Origin: Streptomyces sp. XY006
GTDB lineage: Bacteria; Actinomycetota; Actinomycetes; Streptomycetales; Streptomycetaceae
Length of the DNA: 64,000 nucleotides
Assembly (NCBI RefSeq): GCF_002237655.1
Contig: NZ_NOKT01000010.1
Span: 62,001 to 126,000 of the forward strand
Reading direction: 5' to 3'
Below the pieces are notes generated by a model. The model was given only the letters and a program-made list of their open reading frames with translations. It was not told the DNA's origin and did not search any database. Shown in pieces: positions 1-8,698 of this stretch; positions within the stretch are counted from its first letter, which is position 1, and each line of letters starts with the position of its first letter. Position numbers and translations under genes: made by a program.

Positions 1-205
1 TGTCGTCCGGTATCCGGAGCTTGCCGTCGTCCGAGGCGGTGGCGGACGCGGAGGCCTCCCCGCCCGCCGCGGCGTCACCCGACTCGCAGGCGGTGGCGGT
101 CAGCGCGAGCGCCGACGCGAGGGCCACGGCGCCCAGCACGGGGGAGTTCCTGCGGTGCGCCCTCCCCTCTCGGCGTGTGGTGAACGACGGCCGGATGGAT
201 CGCAT
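1..205 (-). CDS. Secreted lipoprotein, N-terminal part only (runs off the left edge)
   Basis: The ATG at 205 has a good Shine-Dalgarno (GGGGGAG) 7 nt upstream. The frame stays open to the window edge, giving 68 residues. The N-terminus is arginine-rich (TTRREGRAHRRN), followed by a hydrophobic core and a cysteine in LTATACESGD, which is a typical Streptomyces lipobox (Cys about residue 40). After it comes an Ala/Ser/Thr-rich spacer. A membrane-anchored exported lipoprotein is well supported; the function cannot be read because the mature domain lies outside the window. It is divergent from the siderophore locus, so it could be a binding protein, but nothing visible shows that. Confidence 0.72.
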   Translation of the reverse strand, partial: MRSIRPSFTTRREGRAHRRNSPVLGAVALASALALTATACESGDAAAGGEASASATASDDGKLRIPDD

Positions 206-490
206 GATGTGACTCCCCCTGATGGTGACGAACATGGACGAAACCGGTGCTCGGCCGTGGTTTTCCGCTGCTGCATGGGGACTTCGGGCCGACACACCGC
301 GTCCGGGAACGGCACCACACACTATGCGGTGGCTGTGGGGGAGGCCCGACGGAACAGCAACAGTTCCGTCACGGAAAGGATCTTGAGGCAACCCGTAACC
401 CGGTGAGCGATCCGGGGTTGGTAGCGGTGGGGGGTCTGCTGTCTGTGCGCGGTCCCTGGTGCCCGTGCCCAGTAGGAGGTCAGGAAAGTC

Positions 491-2050
491 GTGGCGGAAT
501 CCGTCCTTGGGGGTTGTGCGTCAGAGGAGGCCGCTGTGGGGCATGCGCCGGTGAAAACCCTCTCCGGTGATCCCGCCGACGACACCGCGGTGGAAGCGGG
601 CGACGGCTCCATAAGAGCGGATGACGGTGCCCCGGGGGGTACGGAGGCCGGGGTTTCCGGGAGGGTTGCGGAAGCCAGCGCCAACCGGGGCCTACACGAG
701 GACGCCGCCGAGACCTTGGACGATGACCCCGCTGAGGCTCTGGATGAGGGTGCCCGGGGAGCGCGTGGCGCGCGAGAGGGGTTTCCGCGCCGCCAGTCCG
801 CTCGCGAGGCGGCGGCCCGGACCTACGCCCGGGCCCTGCCCATCGTGCCGGTGCGCGCGCGAGGCATGACGATCGAGGGCGCGGACGGCCGCCGCTACCT
901 CGACTGCCTCTCGGGCGCCGGGGCCCTCGCCCTCGGACACAACCACCCCGTCGTCCTGGAAGCCATCCGCAAGGTCCTCGACTCCGGCGCCCCTCTGAAC
1001 GCCCTCGACCTCGCGACCCCCGTCAAGGACGCCTTCGTCACCGAACTCTTCCGCACCCTGCCTCCCGGACTCGCCGACCGCGCCCGCGTCCGCTTCTGCG
1101 GCCCGACCGGCAACGACGCGGTAAGGACGGCAAACGAGCTGGTCCGAGCGGCGGCCGGGCGAGCCCCTGGCCTTCTTTCCGGTGACGAGGCAGCGATCGT
1201 TCGTGTGGCGTATCCGCAGGACTGCACCGACCTGTTGCGCGCCGGTGCTGCCGCGCCCCCTGCCGGGGTGATCGTCGAACCCGTTCAGGGCGAGGGCGGC
1301 GTGTTCCCCGTGCCGGACAGCTGGTTGCGGCGAGTACGGCAGCTCACGGCCGACCGGTCCGTCCCGCTGATCGCCGACGAGATCCAGACGGGCGTCGGGC
1401 GCACCGGCGCCTTCTGGGCAGTGGAGCACAGCGGCGTGACCCCGGACGTGATGGTCCTCTCCGAGGCCATCGGCGGCAGCCTGCCTTTGGCCGTCGTCGT
1501 CTACCGCGACGACCTCGACGACCTCGACCCCGGGGAACCCGGTACCCCTACCGGCACCTTCCGTGGCAACCAGCTCGCCATGGCCGCTGGCACGGCGACA
1601 CTCGCCCACGTCCGTGAGAACCGCCTGGCCGAACGCGTCTCGTCCCTCGGCGCGCGGATGCTGCACCAACTGCGGTCGTTCTCCGGTGATGTCGCGTGCG
1701 TGGGTGAGGTCCGGGGGAGAGGGCTGATGATCGGGGTCGAGTTGGTGGATTCATCGGGGGAGACGGAACCAGCGCTCGAACTGGCCGCCGTGGTCCAGCG
1801 CGAGTGCCTGCGGCGCGGTCTCATCGTCGGGCTCGGCGGCCGCCACGCCCGTGTCGTACGACTGCTGCCACCCCTGACGATCACCGACGAGCAGGCGGCC
1901 GCCGTACTGGACCGCCTGACCGACGCGATCCAGGCAGCGGCGCAGCGCCGACAGGACACGACACGGCAGGGCACGACACGGCAGGGCACGACATGGCAGG
2001 GCACGACACGGCAGCGGGGCGGCACATCGCGCACGCGTCGTGCCCCTTGA
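491..2050 (+). CDS. Class III aminotransferase-like protein without the PLP lysine (siderophore locus)
   Basis: The 519-residue product starts at GTG 491 after an AGGAGG at 474-479. Residues 1-105 are an acidic low-complexity extension. The rest is a fold-type I class III aminotransferase of the diaminobutyrate/ornithine type: GPTG at 204-207, VEPVQGEGG near 261, the pyridine-binding Asp in DEIQTGVGRTG, and GTFRGNQLAM. Two essential features are missing. The lysine that forms the Schiff base (normally in VLSKAIGG) is Glu325, codon GAG 1463-1465. About 50 residues carrying the GGYHG loop that stacks on PLP are deleted between GPTG and VEPVQ. The frame is otherwise intact. It overlaps or sits just before an IucA/IucC gene, so by context it belongs to NIS siderophore synthesis, where such enzymes make diamines. 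Here it is more likely a pseudoenzyme or scaffold. The C-terminal tail is a QGTTR repeat encoded by a DNA tandem repeat. Confidence 0.88.
   Translation: MAESVLGGCASEEAAVGHAPVKTLSGDPADDTAVEAGDGSIRADDGAPGGTEAGVSGRVAEASANRGLHEDAAETLDDDPAEALDEGARGARGAREGFPRRQSAREAAARTYARALPIVPVRARGMTIEGADGRRYLDCLSGAGALALGHNHPVVLEAIRKVLDSGAPLNALDLATPVKDAFVTELFRTLPPGLADRARVRFCGPTGNDAVRTANELVRAAAGRAPGLLSGDEAAIVRVAYPQDCTDLLRAGAAAPPAGVIVEPVQGEGGVFPVPDSWLRRVRQLTADRSVPLIADEIQTGVGRTGAFWAVEHSGVTPDVMVLSEAIGGSLPLAVVVYRDDLDDLDPGEPGTPTGTFRGNQLAMAAGTATLAHVRENRLAERVSSLGARMLHQLRSFSGDVACVGEVRGRGLMIGVELVDSSGETEPALELAAVVQRECLRRGLIVGLGGRHARVVRLLPPLTITDEQAAAVLDRLTDAIQAAAQRRQDTTRQGTTRQGTTWQGTTRQRGGTSRTRRAP
1954..2013 (+). repeat. 15-bp tandem repeat, 4 copies, encoding the aminotransferase-like C-terminal tail
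   Basis: Unit GGGCACGACACGGCA, repeated with period 15 and one internal change (ACATGG). The period is a multiple of three, so the frame is kept and the product gains a QGTTR-type repeat just before its stop. It looks like a recent slippage expansion. Confidence 0.85.
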
Positions 2051-2165
2051 CGTCGCAGGTCCTCGCGCTCGCTCTCCCGACCGTTCGCGGGGAATCACCC
2101 TTGCCGTCCCCGTCCCCGTCCCCGGCCCAGACGGTCCGAACCACCCCCCCACCGAGGTGCCATCC

Positions 2166-4148
2166 TTGAACGCCATCCCCACGCCCGACATCCCCGCCAC
2201 GGCAGGATCTTCCGCCGGCTCTCCGCCGCCCGGGACGTCGGTGGCATCGGCATCGGCTCTGCCCGAGCAGCGACTTGAGGCGATGGAGCCCGACCCGGCG
2301 GGGCACGGCGGTCAGTCCGCGCCCGACCCCCTGCGCCAACCCGACCCTCACCTCGTCGCCCACAAGGCAACCGTGGAGACCCTGCTGCGCTGCTGGGTTC
2401 GGGAGACCGGCCAGGCTGCCCCCTTCGACGGCGTCCTCCGCGTCCCCCTGCCCGCCAGCGGCACGGCCCTTCTCGTCCCCGTCCGCTACTGGTCCCCGAC
2501 GGGCTGGCACCGCTTCGGCCTCCCGCGCCTGGCCGACGCACCCGTTGACGCCCCTCCGGTCGACGCCGTGACGGCCGCCGCCTTGCTCACCAGGGAAAGC
2601 CCGACCGGGGGTTGGGCCTCAGGCGATGTCCCTGCCCACAAGGCAGACGCTGCCGTGCCGGGCGACAACGACGGCATCGCTCTTGTCGCGGGCGTCGCCG
2701 ACTCCCTCCGTCGCATCACCACCTTCGTCAGCGAGCGCCAGGAACACCCTGTCGACACCCCCGACCTCTTCTTGGCCGCAGAACAGGCACTCCTCCTCGG
2801 TCACCCCCTGCACCCGACACCGAAGAGCCGTGAAGGTCTCTCCGAGGCCGAAGCCCGGCGGTACTCACCCGAACTCCGCGGATCCTTCCCCCTGCACTGG
2901 ATGGCTGTCGCCCCCTCTCTTCTCGCCACCGACTCCTGCTGGACCGAACGCGGCCGTCCTGTCCCGGCCCCCGCTCTGACCGGCCTTCTGGCCGGACCCG
3001 GACTGCCGCTGCCGGACGGCCACGCCCTGCTGCCCCTGCACCCGTGGCAGGCACGCGAGATCCGACACCGTCCGCGGATCGCCGCCCTGATGGACGACGG
3101 ACAGCTCCGCGACCTCGGCCCCCACGGGGAGCCCTGGCATCCCACCTCCTCCGTACGCACCGTCTACCGGTCCGGCGCCCCCGCCATGTTCAAGCTGTCC
3201 CTGGGGCTGCGCATCACCAACTCCCGTCGAGAGAACCTCCGCAAGGAACTCCACCGCGGCGTAGAGGTCCACCGCCTCCTCCGCAGCGGTCTCGGGCACC
3301 AGTGGCGGGCCGCCCATCCAGGCTTCGACATCGTGCGCGACCCGGCCTGGCTCGCCGTCGACGGGCCGGCCGGCACCCCGCTGCCCGGGCTGGACGTGGT
3401 CATCCGCCACAACCCGTTCAGCCCCTCGGACGATGTCTCCTGCGTCGCCGGACTCGTCTCACCGCGCCCGTGCCCACCGACCCTTCCGGGCACCGCTTCG
3501 GACCGCTCCGAGGGCGAAGGCCCGGTCCTTCGCTCACGGTTGGCCGAACTCGTCACCGGAATCGCCCGACGGACCGGCCGGCCTCGCGGAGCCGTTGCCG
3601 CCGAGTGGTTCCTGCGCTACCTGGAACACGTGGTGCGTCCCATCCTGTGGCTGGACGGCGAGGCCGGTGTCGCCCTGGAGGCGCACCAGCAGAACACGCT
3701 GCTCCTACTGGACGCCGAAGGCTGGCCCACGGGCGGCCGGTACCGCGACAACCAGGGCTACTACTTCCGCGAGTCCCGGCGCGCGGAGCTCGACGCCCGG
3801 CTGCCCGGAATCGGGGAGCGGAGCGACACCTTCGTCCGCGACGAGGTCGCCGACGAACGCCTCGCGTACTACCTGGGCGTCAACAACGTGCTCGGTCTCG
3901 TCGGCGCGTTGGGTTCTCAAGGGCTCGCCGATGAGCGGCTGTTGCTCGCCGCCCTCCGTCGCTTCCTCAGGACCGTCGCCTCCGGCCCGGCCCGACTGCG
4001 CTCCTCACTTCCTGCCCGGTTGCTCGACTCACCCGTACTGCGCTGCAAGGCCAACCTGCTCACCCGCCTGCACGGCCTCGACGAACTCGTCGGCCCGGTC
4101 GACACCCAGTCCGTCTACGTCACCATCGCCAACCCCCTGCACTGCTGA
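2166..4148 (+). CDS. IucA/IucC-family NIS siderophore synthetase
   Basis: ATP-dependent synthetase that condenses a carboxylate (citrate or succinyl type) with an amine or hydroxylamine during NRPS-independent siderophore assembly in the cytoplasm. Family motifs are all present: GHPLHPTPKSR (nucleotide loop), LLPLHPWQ, TSSVRTV, FKLSLGLRITNSRREN, EAHQQNTLLLL and GRYRDNQGYY, followed by the FhuF-like C-terminal part. The frame is open from GTG 2040, which would overlap the previous gene by 11 nt but has no Shine-Dalgarno. TTG 2166 has GAGG at 2154-2157 and is preferred; GTG 2157 is also possible. The locus has this single synthetase, an aminotransferase-like gene upstream and a GNAT gene downstream. 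No decarboxylase or N-hydroxylase is nearby, so the product is unclear. Confidence 0.93.
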   Translation: MNAIPTPDIPATAGSSAGSPPPGTSVASASALPEQRLEAMEPDPAGHGGQSAPDPLRQPDPHLVAHKATVETLLRCWVRETGQAAPFDGVLRVPLPASGTALLVPVRYWSPTGWHRFGLPRLADAPVDAPPVDAVTAAALLTRESPTGGWASGDVPAHKADAAVPGDNDGIALVAGVADSLRRITTFVSERQEHPVDTPDLFLAAEQALLLGHPLHPTPKSREGLSEAEARRYSPELRGSFPLHWMAVAPSLLATDSCWTERGRPVPAPALTGLLAGPGLPLPDGHALLPLHPWQAREIRHRPRIAALMDDGQLRDLGPHGEPWHPTSSVRTVYRSGAPAMFKLSLGLRITNSRRENLRKELHRGVEVHRLLRSGLGHQWRAAHPGFDIVRDPAWLAVDGPAGTPLPGLDVVIRHNPFSPSDDVSCVAGLVSPRPCPPTLPGTASDRSEGEGPVLRSRLAELVTGIARRTGRPRGAVAAEWFLRYLEHVVRPILWLDGEAGVALEAHQQNTLLLLDAEGWPTGGRYRDNQGYYFRESRRAELDARLPGIGERSDTFVRDEVADERLAYYLGVNNVLGLVGALGSQGLADERLLLAALRRFLRTVASGPARLRSSLPARLLDSPVLRCKANLLTRLHGLDELVGPVDTQSVYVTIANPLHC

Positions 4149-4230
4149 TCACTCCGGCTTCCTCCGACCATGACCGACCTCCTTCATCGCTGAGGACATG
4201 CCCCATCCGCCTTTCTGAGAGGAGCGTTTG

Positions 4231-5196
4231 GTGCCTTCCGTCGATCCGTCCGTCCCGACGGCCACCCCTGTCTCTGCCGGGGCCGCTTGTCCGACTGGGC
4301 TCGCTGCCGACACCGACAGCGAGCCCACCGAGCCCGGATCGGAACACGAGCCGGGGCGTGGTTCCGTGTCCGGCGTCGAAGGCGAGCCGGACTTCGACGC
4401 GGGCGCCGCCGAGGACGCGGACGGCACCGAGGATGCGGACGGCTCTGAGGACGCCGACGGCACCGAGGACACCATGGACCTTCGGCTCCCCGACGAACTC
4501 CTCGCCCTGATCGCGGAGGAGAAGACCGAGCCCAGCGGGTCAAGGCGGACTGCCGACCAGGGCTCGGCAGTGTCCCTCGCTCCCCCGACCGCGACACCCC
4601 GGGCCGACCTCCGCATGCCGTACGACGACCTGCTCGACGACGTGGCCGAGTGGGGCCCGGCGGCCACCCCCAGGGGACTGTTCCACCTCGTGCCCGTGCG
4701 CATGGAACGCGATCTTCCGCTCATCAGCCGCTGGATGAACGACCCTGCCGCTGCGGCGTTCTGGGAGTTGTCAGGGCCGGCGAGCGTGACCGAGGACCAC
4801 GTGCGGGACCAGCTCGCGGGCGACGGGCGCAGCGTGCCGTGCGTCGGTGTGCTGGACGGAACACCGATGAGCTACTGGGAGATCTACCGGGCCGACCTGG
4901 ATCCGCTGGCCCGCCACTATGCGGCCCGGCCCCATGACACGGGCGTTCACCTTCTGGTCGGTGCCGTCGCGGACCGCGGGCGCGGTCTGGGCAGCACGCT
5001 CCTCCGAGCCGTGGCCGATCTCGTTCTCGCGCGGCGCCCCTCCTGCGCACGCGTCATCGCGGAACCCGACATTCGCAACACCCCCTCCGTCGCCGCTTTC
5101 CTGACCGCCGGCTTCCGGTTCTCCGCCGAGGTCGACCTGCCCGACAAGCGGGCCGCCCTCATGGTCCGAGACCGATCCCTCCGGCATCTGCTGTAG
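4231..5196 (+). CDS. GNAT acyltransferase of the siderophore locus (IucB/RhbD-like)
   Basis: GTG 4231 follows GAGAGGA at 4217-4223; the TTG three bases earlier is less likely. The 321-residue product has an acidic, low-complexity first 130 residues (repeats of EDADG), then one GNAT domain of the siderophore N-acyltransferase type: FHLVPVRMERDLPLISRWMND, the acetyl-CoA loop around RGRGLGSTLLRA, and a C-terminal FRFSAEVDLPDKRAALMVRDR. The family acylates N-hydroxylated lysine, ornithine or related diamines to make hydroxamates. It lies 82 bp after the synthetase and is probably co-transcribed. All three genes of this locus except the synthetase carry unusual acidic N-terminal extensions. Confidence 0.87.
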   Translation: MPSVDPSVPTATPVSAGAACPTGLAADTDSEPTEPGSEHEPGRGSVSGVEGEPDFDAGAAEDADGTEDADGSEDADGTEDTMDLRLPDELLALIAEEKTEPSGSRRTADQGSAVSLAPPTATPRADLRMPYDDLLDDVAEWGPAATPRGLFHLVPVRMERDLPLISRWMNDPAAAAFWELSGPASVTEDHVRDQLAGDGRSVPCVGVLDGTPMSYWEIYRADLDPLARHYAARPHDTGVHLLVGAVADRGRGLGSTLLRAVADLVLARRPSCARVIAEPDIRNTPSVAAFLTAGFRFSAEVDLPDKRAALMVRDRSLRHLL

Positions 5197-5289
5197 CGCT
5201 GTGTCACCACGCCATCACTCATCGAACGTGCCGCGTGCCGCCGCGGTTCCCACCCACCGCAGAAAATTTCCGAACCGGTCCGCGGGCCA

Positions 5290-5418
5290 CACCGCTGGTG
5301 CCTGCCGCGCCGCTGGGGCCTGCCACACGGCTGGTGCCTGCCGCGCCGCTCGTGCCTGCCGCGCCGCTTGTGCCTGCCGCGCCGCTTGTGCCTGCCACAC
5401 CGTTGGGGGTGCCTGCGG
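5290..5418. repeat. 18-bp tandem repeat in the 387-bp gap before the helicase gene
   Basis: About seven imperfect copies of a unit close to GTGCCTGCCGCGCCGCTT. This fills the centre of the gap 5197-5583. On the minus strand a GTG-initiated frame (5547-5215, 110 codons) runs through it, encoding six-residue repeats of the type QAQAAR and ending in RFGNFLRWVG. That frame has no good ribosome site and overlaps the helicase promoter, so I do not call it a gene, but it cannot be excluded. Confidence 0.7.
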
Positions 5419-5551
5419 CACCGCCAACGCCGGGCGCTCCACACCTGTACCCAGCCCTGCATCCATCCCCATATCCAGCTCATCCGCCCCACTCCCCACC
5501 GAGGAGTCCACGGTCTTGATCCCACCCCCCTTCCTCGTCTTGATCACCCGT

Positions 5552-5574
5552 TTGTCAGTGCTGGGTCGTAGGGT
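5552..5574 (+). promoter_or_regulatory. RecA-NDp/PafBC-type DNA-damage promoter for the helicase gene
   Basis: TTGTCAGTG (5552-5560), 8 nt, then TAGGGT (5569-5574), with the ATG 9 nt further on. This matches the LexA-independent damage promoter known from mycobacterial recA (tTGTCRGTG, 8 nt, TANNNT), recognised with the help of PafBC. Confidence 0.68.
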
Positions 5575-5583
5575 GGTCGCGCT

Positions 5584-7563
5584 ATGACGAAGCCCTCACT
5601 CCCCGAACTCCTCCATGCCGCCGTCACTGCCGTCGGTGGCACGGAGCGCCCTGGCCAGGTGGCCATGGCCGAAGCCGTCGCGGAAGCGATCGACGACGGT
5701 TCGCACCTGCTGGTCCAGGCCGGCACCGGTACCGGTAAGTCCCTGGGCTACCTGGTGCCCGCGCTCGCGCACGGGGAGCGAGTGGTCGTCGCGACCGCCA
5801 CCCTGGCCCTGCAGCGCCAGCTCGTGGAGCGCGACCTGCCGAGAACGGTCGAGTCGCTGCACCCGCTGCTGCGCCGCCGCCCCGAGTTCGCCATGCTCAA
5901 GGGCCGGTCGAACTACCTCTGTCTGCACCGTCTCCACGAGGGCGTCCCGCAGGACGAGGAGGACGCCCTCTTCGACCAGTTCGAGGCGGCCGCGCCCACC
6001 AGCAAGCTGGGGCAGGACCTGCTGCGGGTGCGCGACTGGGCCGACGAGACCGAGACCGGCGACCGGGACAACCTCACTCCCGGTATCTCCGACCGCGCCT
6101 GGGCCCAGGTGTCGGTGTCGTCGAGGGAGTGCCTGGGTGCCTCGAAGTGCGCCTACGGCGCGGAGTGCTTCGCCGAGATGGCTCGCGAGCGGGCCAAGCT
6201 CGCCGATGTCGTCGTCACCAACCACGCCCTGCTCGCGATCGACGCCATCGAGGGCGCGCCGGTCCTCCCGCAGCACGAGGTGCTGATCGTCGACGAGGCG
6301 CACGAGCTGGTGTCGAGGGTCACCGGCGCCGCCACCGGCGAACTCACCCCGGGCCAGGTCAACCGCGCGGTGCGCCGCGCCGCGAAGCTCGCCAACGAGA
6401 AGGCCGCCGACCAGCTCCAGACGGCCGCCGAGGGTTTCGAGCGGCTCATGGAGCTGGCGCTGCCGGGCCGCCTGGAGGAGATCCCCGAGGACCTCGGCTA
6501 CGCACTGATGGCGCTGCGCGACGCGTGCCGCGCGGTCATCTCCGCGATCGGGACGACCCGCGACAAGTCGGTCCAGGACGAGGACGCGGTGCGCAAGCAG
6601 GCCCTGGCCGCCGTGGAGAACGTCCACGACGTCGCGGAGCGGATCACCAACGGTTCCGAATGGGACGTGGTCTGGTACGAGCGCCACGACCGGTTCGGTG
6701 CCTCCCTGCGCGTCGCGCCCATGTCCGTCTCGGGGCTGCTGCGCGAGAAGCTCTTCGCGGACCGCTCCGTGGTCCTGACATCGGCGACGCTGAAGCTGGG
6801 CGGCGACTTCAACGGCGTGGGAGCCTCCCTGGGCCTCGCCCCGGAAGGCACGGAGGGCGACGACCTCCCGCAGTGGAAGGGCATCGACGTCGGCTCGCCC
6901 TTCGACTACCGCAAGCAGGGCATCCTCTACGTTGCCAAACACCTGGCGCGTCCCGCCCGCGACGGCGACCGTGCGGACATGCTCGACGAACTGACCGAGC
7001 TGATCCAGGCAGCCGGTGGCCGCACGCTGGGGTTGTTCTCCTCCATGAGGGGCGCCCAGCTGGCCGCTGAGGAGCTGCGCGCGCGGATCCCCGAGTTCCC
7101 CATCCTCCTCCAGGGCGAGGAGACGCTCGGCGAGCTCATCAAGAACTTCGCGGCCGACCCCAAGACCTGCCTGTTCGGCACGCTGTCCCTGTGGCAGGGC
7201 GTGGACGTCCCGGGCCCCAGCTGCCAGCTCGTCGTGATGGACAAGATCCCGTTCCCGCGTCCGGACGACCCGTTGATGAGCGCCCGCCAGAAGGCCGTGG
7301 AGGACGCCGGCGGCAATGGTTTCATGGCGGTCGCCGCCACCCACGCCGCCCTCCTCATGGCGCAGGGCGCGGGACGTCTCGTACGGGCGTCGGGCGACCG
7401 CGGTGTGGTCGCGGTGCTCGACCAGCGGCTGGCCACGGCACGGTACGGCGGGTATCTGAAGGCGTCGCTGCCCGACTTCTGGTACACGACGGACCGCAAC
7501 CAGGTGCGGAAGTCGCTGGCGGCAATCGACGCGGCGGCGAAACAGACGGAAGCGGCCGAATGA
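5584..7563 (+). CDS. DinG/XPD-family ATP-dependent DNA helicase
   Basis: Superfamily 2 iron-sulfur helicase, 659 residues, cytoplasmic, expected to unwind 5'-3' on damaged or structured DNA. Visible motifs: Walker A AGTGTGKS (46-53); four cysteines placed as in the XPD/DinG 4Fe-4S domain (C113, C183, C189, C195); DEAH box (237-240); motif III/IV region VLTSATL; and the C-terminal helicase motif GAGRLVR. It starts at ATG 5584, 9 nt after a TAGGGT box that forms part of a PafBC-type damage promoter, so the message has almost no leader. It is followed at some distance by the convergent lexA. The combination fits a DNA-damage-inducible repair helicase. No exonuclease domain is present, unlike B. 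subtilis DinG. Confidence 0.93.
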   Translation: MTKPSLPELLHAAVTAVGGTERPGQVAMAEAVAEAIDDGSHLLVQAGTGTGKSLGYLVPALAHGERVVVATATLALQRQLVERDLPRTVESLHPLLRRRPEFAMLKGRSNYLCLHRLHEGVPQDEEDALFDQFEAAAPTSKLGQDLLRVRDWADETETGDRDNLTPGISDRAWAQVSVSSRECLGASKCAYGAECFAEMARERAKLADVVVTNHALLAIDAIEGAPVLPQHEVLIVDEAHELVSRVTGAATGELTPGQVNRAVRRAAKLANEKAADQLQTAAEGFERLMELALPGRLEEIPEDLGYALMALRDACRAVISAIGTTRDKSVQDEDAVRKQALAAVENVHDVAERITNGSEWDVVWYERHDRFGASLRVAPMSVSGLLREKLFADRSVVLTSATLKLGGDFNGVGASLGLAPEGTEGDDLPQWKGIDVGSPFDYRKQGILYVAKHLARPARDGDRADMLDELTELIQAAGGRTLGLFSSMRGAQLAAEELRARIPEFPILLQGEETLGELIKNFAADPKTCLFGTLSLWQGVDVPGPSCQLVVMDKIPFPRPDDPLMSARQKAVEDAGGNGFMAVAATHAALLMAQGAGRLVRASGDRGVVAVLDQRLATARYGGYLKASLPDFWYTTDRNQVRKSLAAIDAAAKQTEAAE

Positions 7564-7673
7564 TCACAGGTCCGGCCTGCGGCCCGTGGGTCGTAGGCCG
7601 ACCACCTGGCTGAGCGCACCGCCGAGCCGGAACGCCCCATCCGCGGCACCACAGCAACGCGGACCGGCCCCGA

Positions 7674-7764
7674 TCAGCGCAGGACCCCAGACAGCGCAGG
7701 GCGCGAACAGCGCAGGGCCGGGACAGCGCAGGGCGGGGACAGCGCAGGGCGGGGACAGCGCAGG
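7674..7764. repeat. 16-bp tandem repeat between the helicase gene and lexA
   Basis: Five to six copies of a unit close to ACAGCGCAGGGCGGGG in the 280-bp gap between the two convergent genes. The last copies are nearly identical. No open frame of interest. Confidence 0.8.
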
Positions 7765-7765
7765 A

Positions 7766-7793
7766 CCCCGGAACCGGCGCAGGGGTTCCGGGG
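7766..7793. terminator. Hairpin between the convergent helicase and lexA genes
   Basis: Perfect 10-bp stem CCCCGGAACC / GGTTCCGGGG with an 8-nt loop. It is placed to end transcription from both sides; no T-tract, as is usual in Streptomyces. Confidence 0.6.
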
Positions 7794-7843
7794 CCCGGTC
7801 AGAGGGCGGCCGTGCGCGGCCCGCCCGACGCGGTGCGCGCTTG

Positions 7844-8623
7844 TCAGACGCGGCGCAGTACGGCCACCACCTTGCCGAGGATGGTCGCGTCGTCACCGGG
7901 GATGGGCTCGTACGCCGCGTTGTGCGGCAGGAGCCAGACGTGGCCGTCCTCGCGCTTGAAGCGCTTGACCGTGGCCTCGCCGTCGAGCATCGCGGCGACG
8001 ATGTCGCCGTTCTCGGCGACCGGCTGGCGCCGGACCGTGACCCAGTCGCCGTCGCAGATCGCGGCCTCGATCATCGAGTCACCGACGACCTTGAGAACGA
8101 ACAGCTCACCGTCGCCGACGAGCTGGCGGGGCAGGGGGAAGACGTCCTCGACGGACTCCTCGGCGAGGATCGGCCCACCGGCGGCGATGCGGCCGACCAG
8201 CGGGACGTACGACGCGGCCGGCTTGCCCGCGGTGTCCGTGGGCTGCACCGAGGCGGCCTGGTCCGAGCCGCGCACCTCGTAGGCGCGCGGGCGGTGCGGA
8301 TCGCGGCGCAGGAAACCCTTGCGCTCCAGCGCCATCAGCTGGTGCGCGACCGAGGAGGTGCTGGAAAGGCCGACCGCCTGGCCGATCTCACGCATCGACG
8401 GCGGATAGCCGCGCCGCTGCACGGAGTCCCTGATGACCTCGATCACGCGACGCTGGCGGTCGGTGAGGCCCGAGCTGTCGGCCCGGATGCCGGGAGGTCG
8501 CCCTGGCAGGGAGCGCTTGTGCCCCTCAGGGTTCGTGGCTTCGTTCATCGCATGCACCGGCTCCAGTCGGCCCTGGGAGCGGTCCTGGGCAGTGATGGCG
8601 GCACTGTCTGCGGTGGTGGTCAC
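7844..8623 (-). CDS. lexA: LexA repressor
   Basis: SOS repressor, 259 residues. GTG 8623 ([14 protein letters not shown]) has GAGAGGGG just upstream and matches the usual Streptomyces start. The N-terminal winged helix (about 53-115) reads [17 protein letters not shown]...[21 protein letters not shown]. The S24 autocleavage domain has the Ala148-Gly149 cleavage site in RIAAGGP, catalytic Ser183 in GDSM and Lys220 in EATVKRF. RecA filaments trigger self-cleavage and release of SOS genes. A LexA box lies 60 nt upstream at 8683-8698, so it is autoregulated. A 725-bp gap separates it from the divergent nrdR. Confidence 0.98.
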   Translation of the reverse strand: MTTTADSAAITAQDRSQGRLEPVHAMNEATNPEGHKRSLPGRPPGIRADSSGLTDRQRRVIEVIRDSVQRRGYPPSMREIGQAVGLSSTSSVAHQLMALERKGFLRRDPHRPRAYEVRGSDQAASVQPTDTAGKPAASYVPLVGRIAAGGPILAEESVEDVFPLPRQLVGDGELFVLKVVGDSMIEAAICDGDWVTVRRQPVAENGDIVAAMLDGEATVKRFKREDGHVWLLPHNAAYEPIPGDDATILGKVVAVLRRV

Positions 8624-8682
8624 GTCGGCCCCTCTCGATGGTCTCCCTGCTGGACAACGGTAGTTGCTTTCGAAAGGTTGCG

Positions 8683-8698
8683 CCAAACACACGTTCGA
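8683..8698 (-). promoter_or_regulatory. LexA (SOS) box upstream of lexA
   Basis: On the minus strand TCGAACGTGTGTTTGG; the Gram-positive consensus is TCGAAC-N4-GTTCGA. One half-site is perfect, the other has four of six. It lies 60-75 nt before the lexA start, the expected place for autorepression. Confidence 0.82.
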
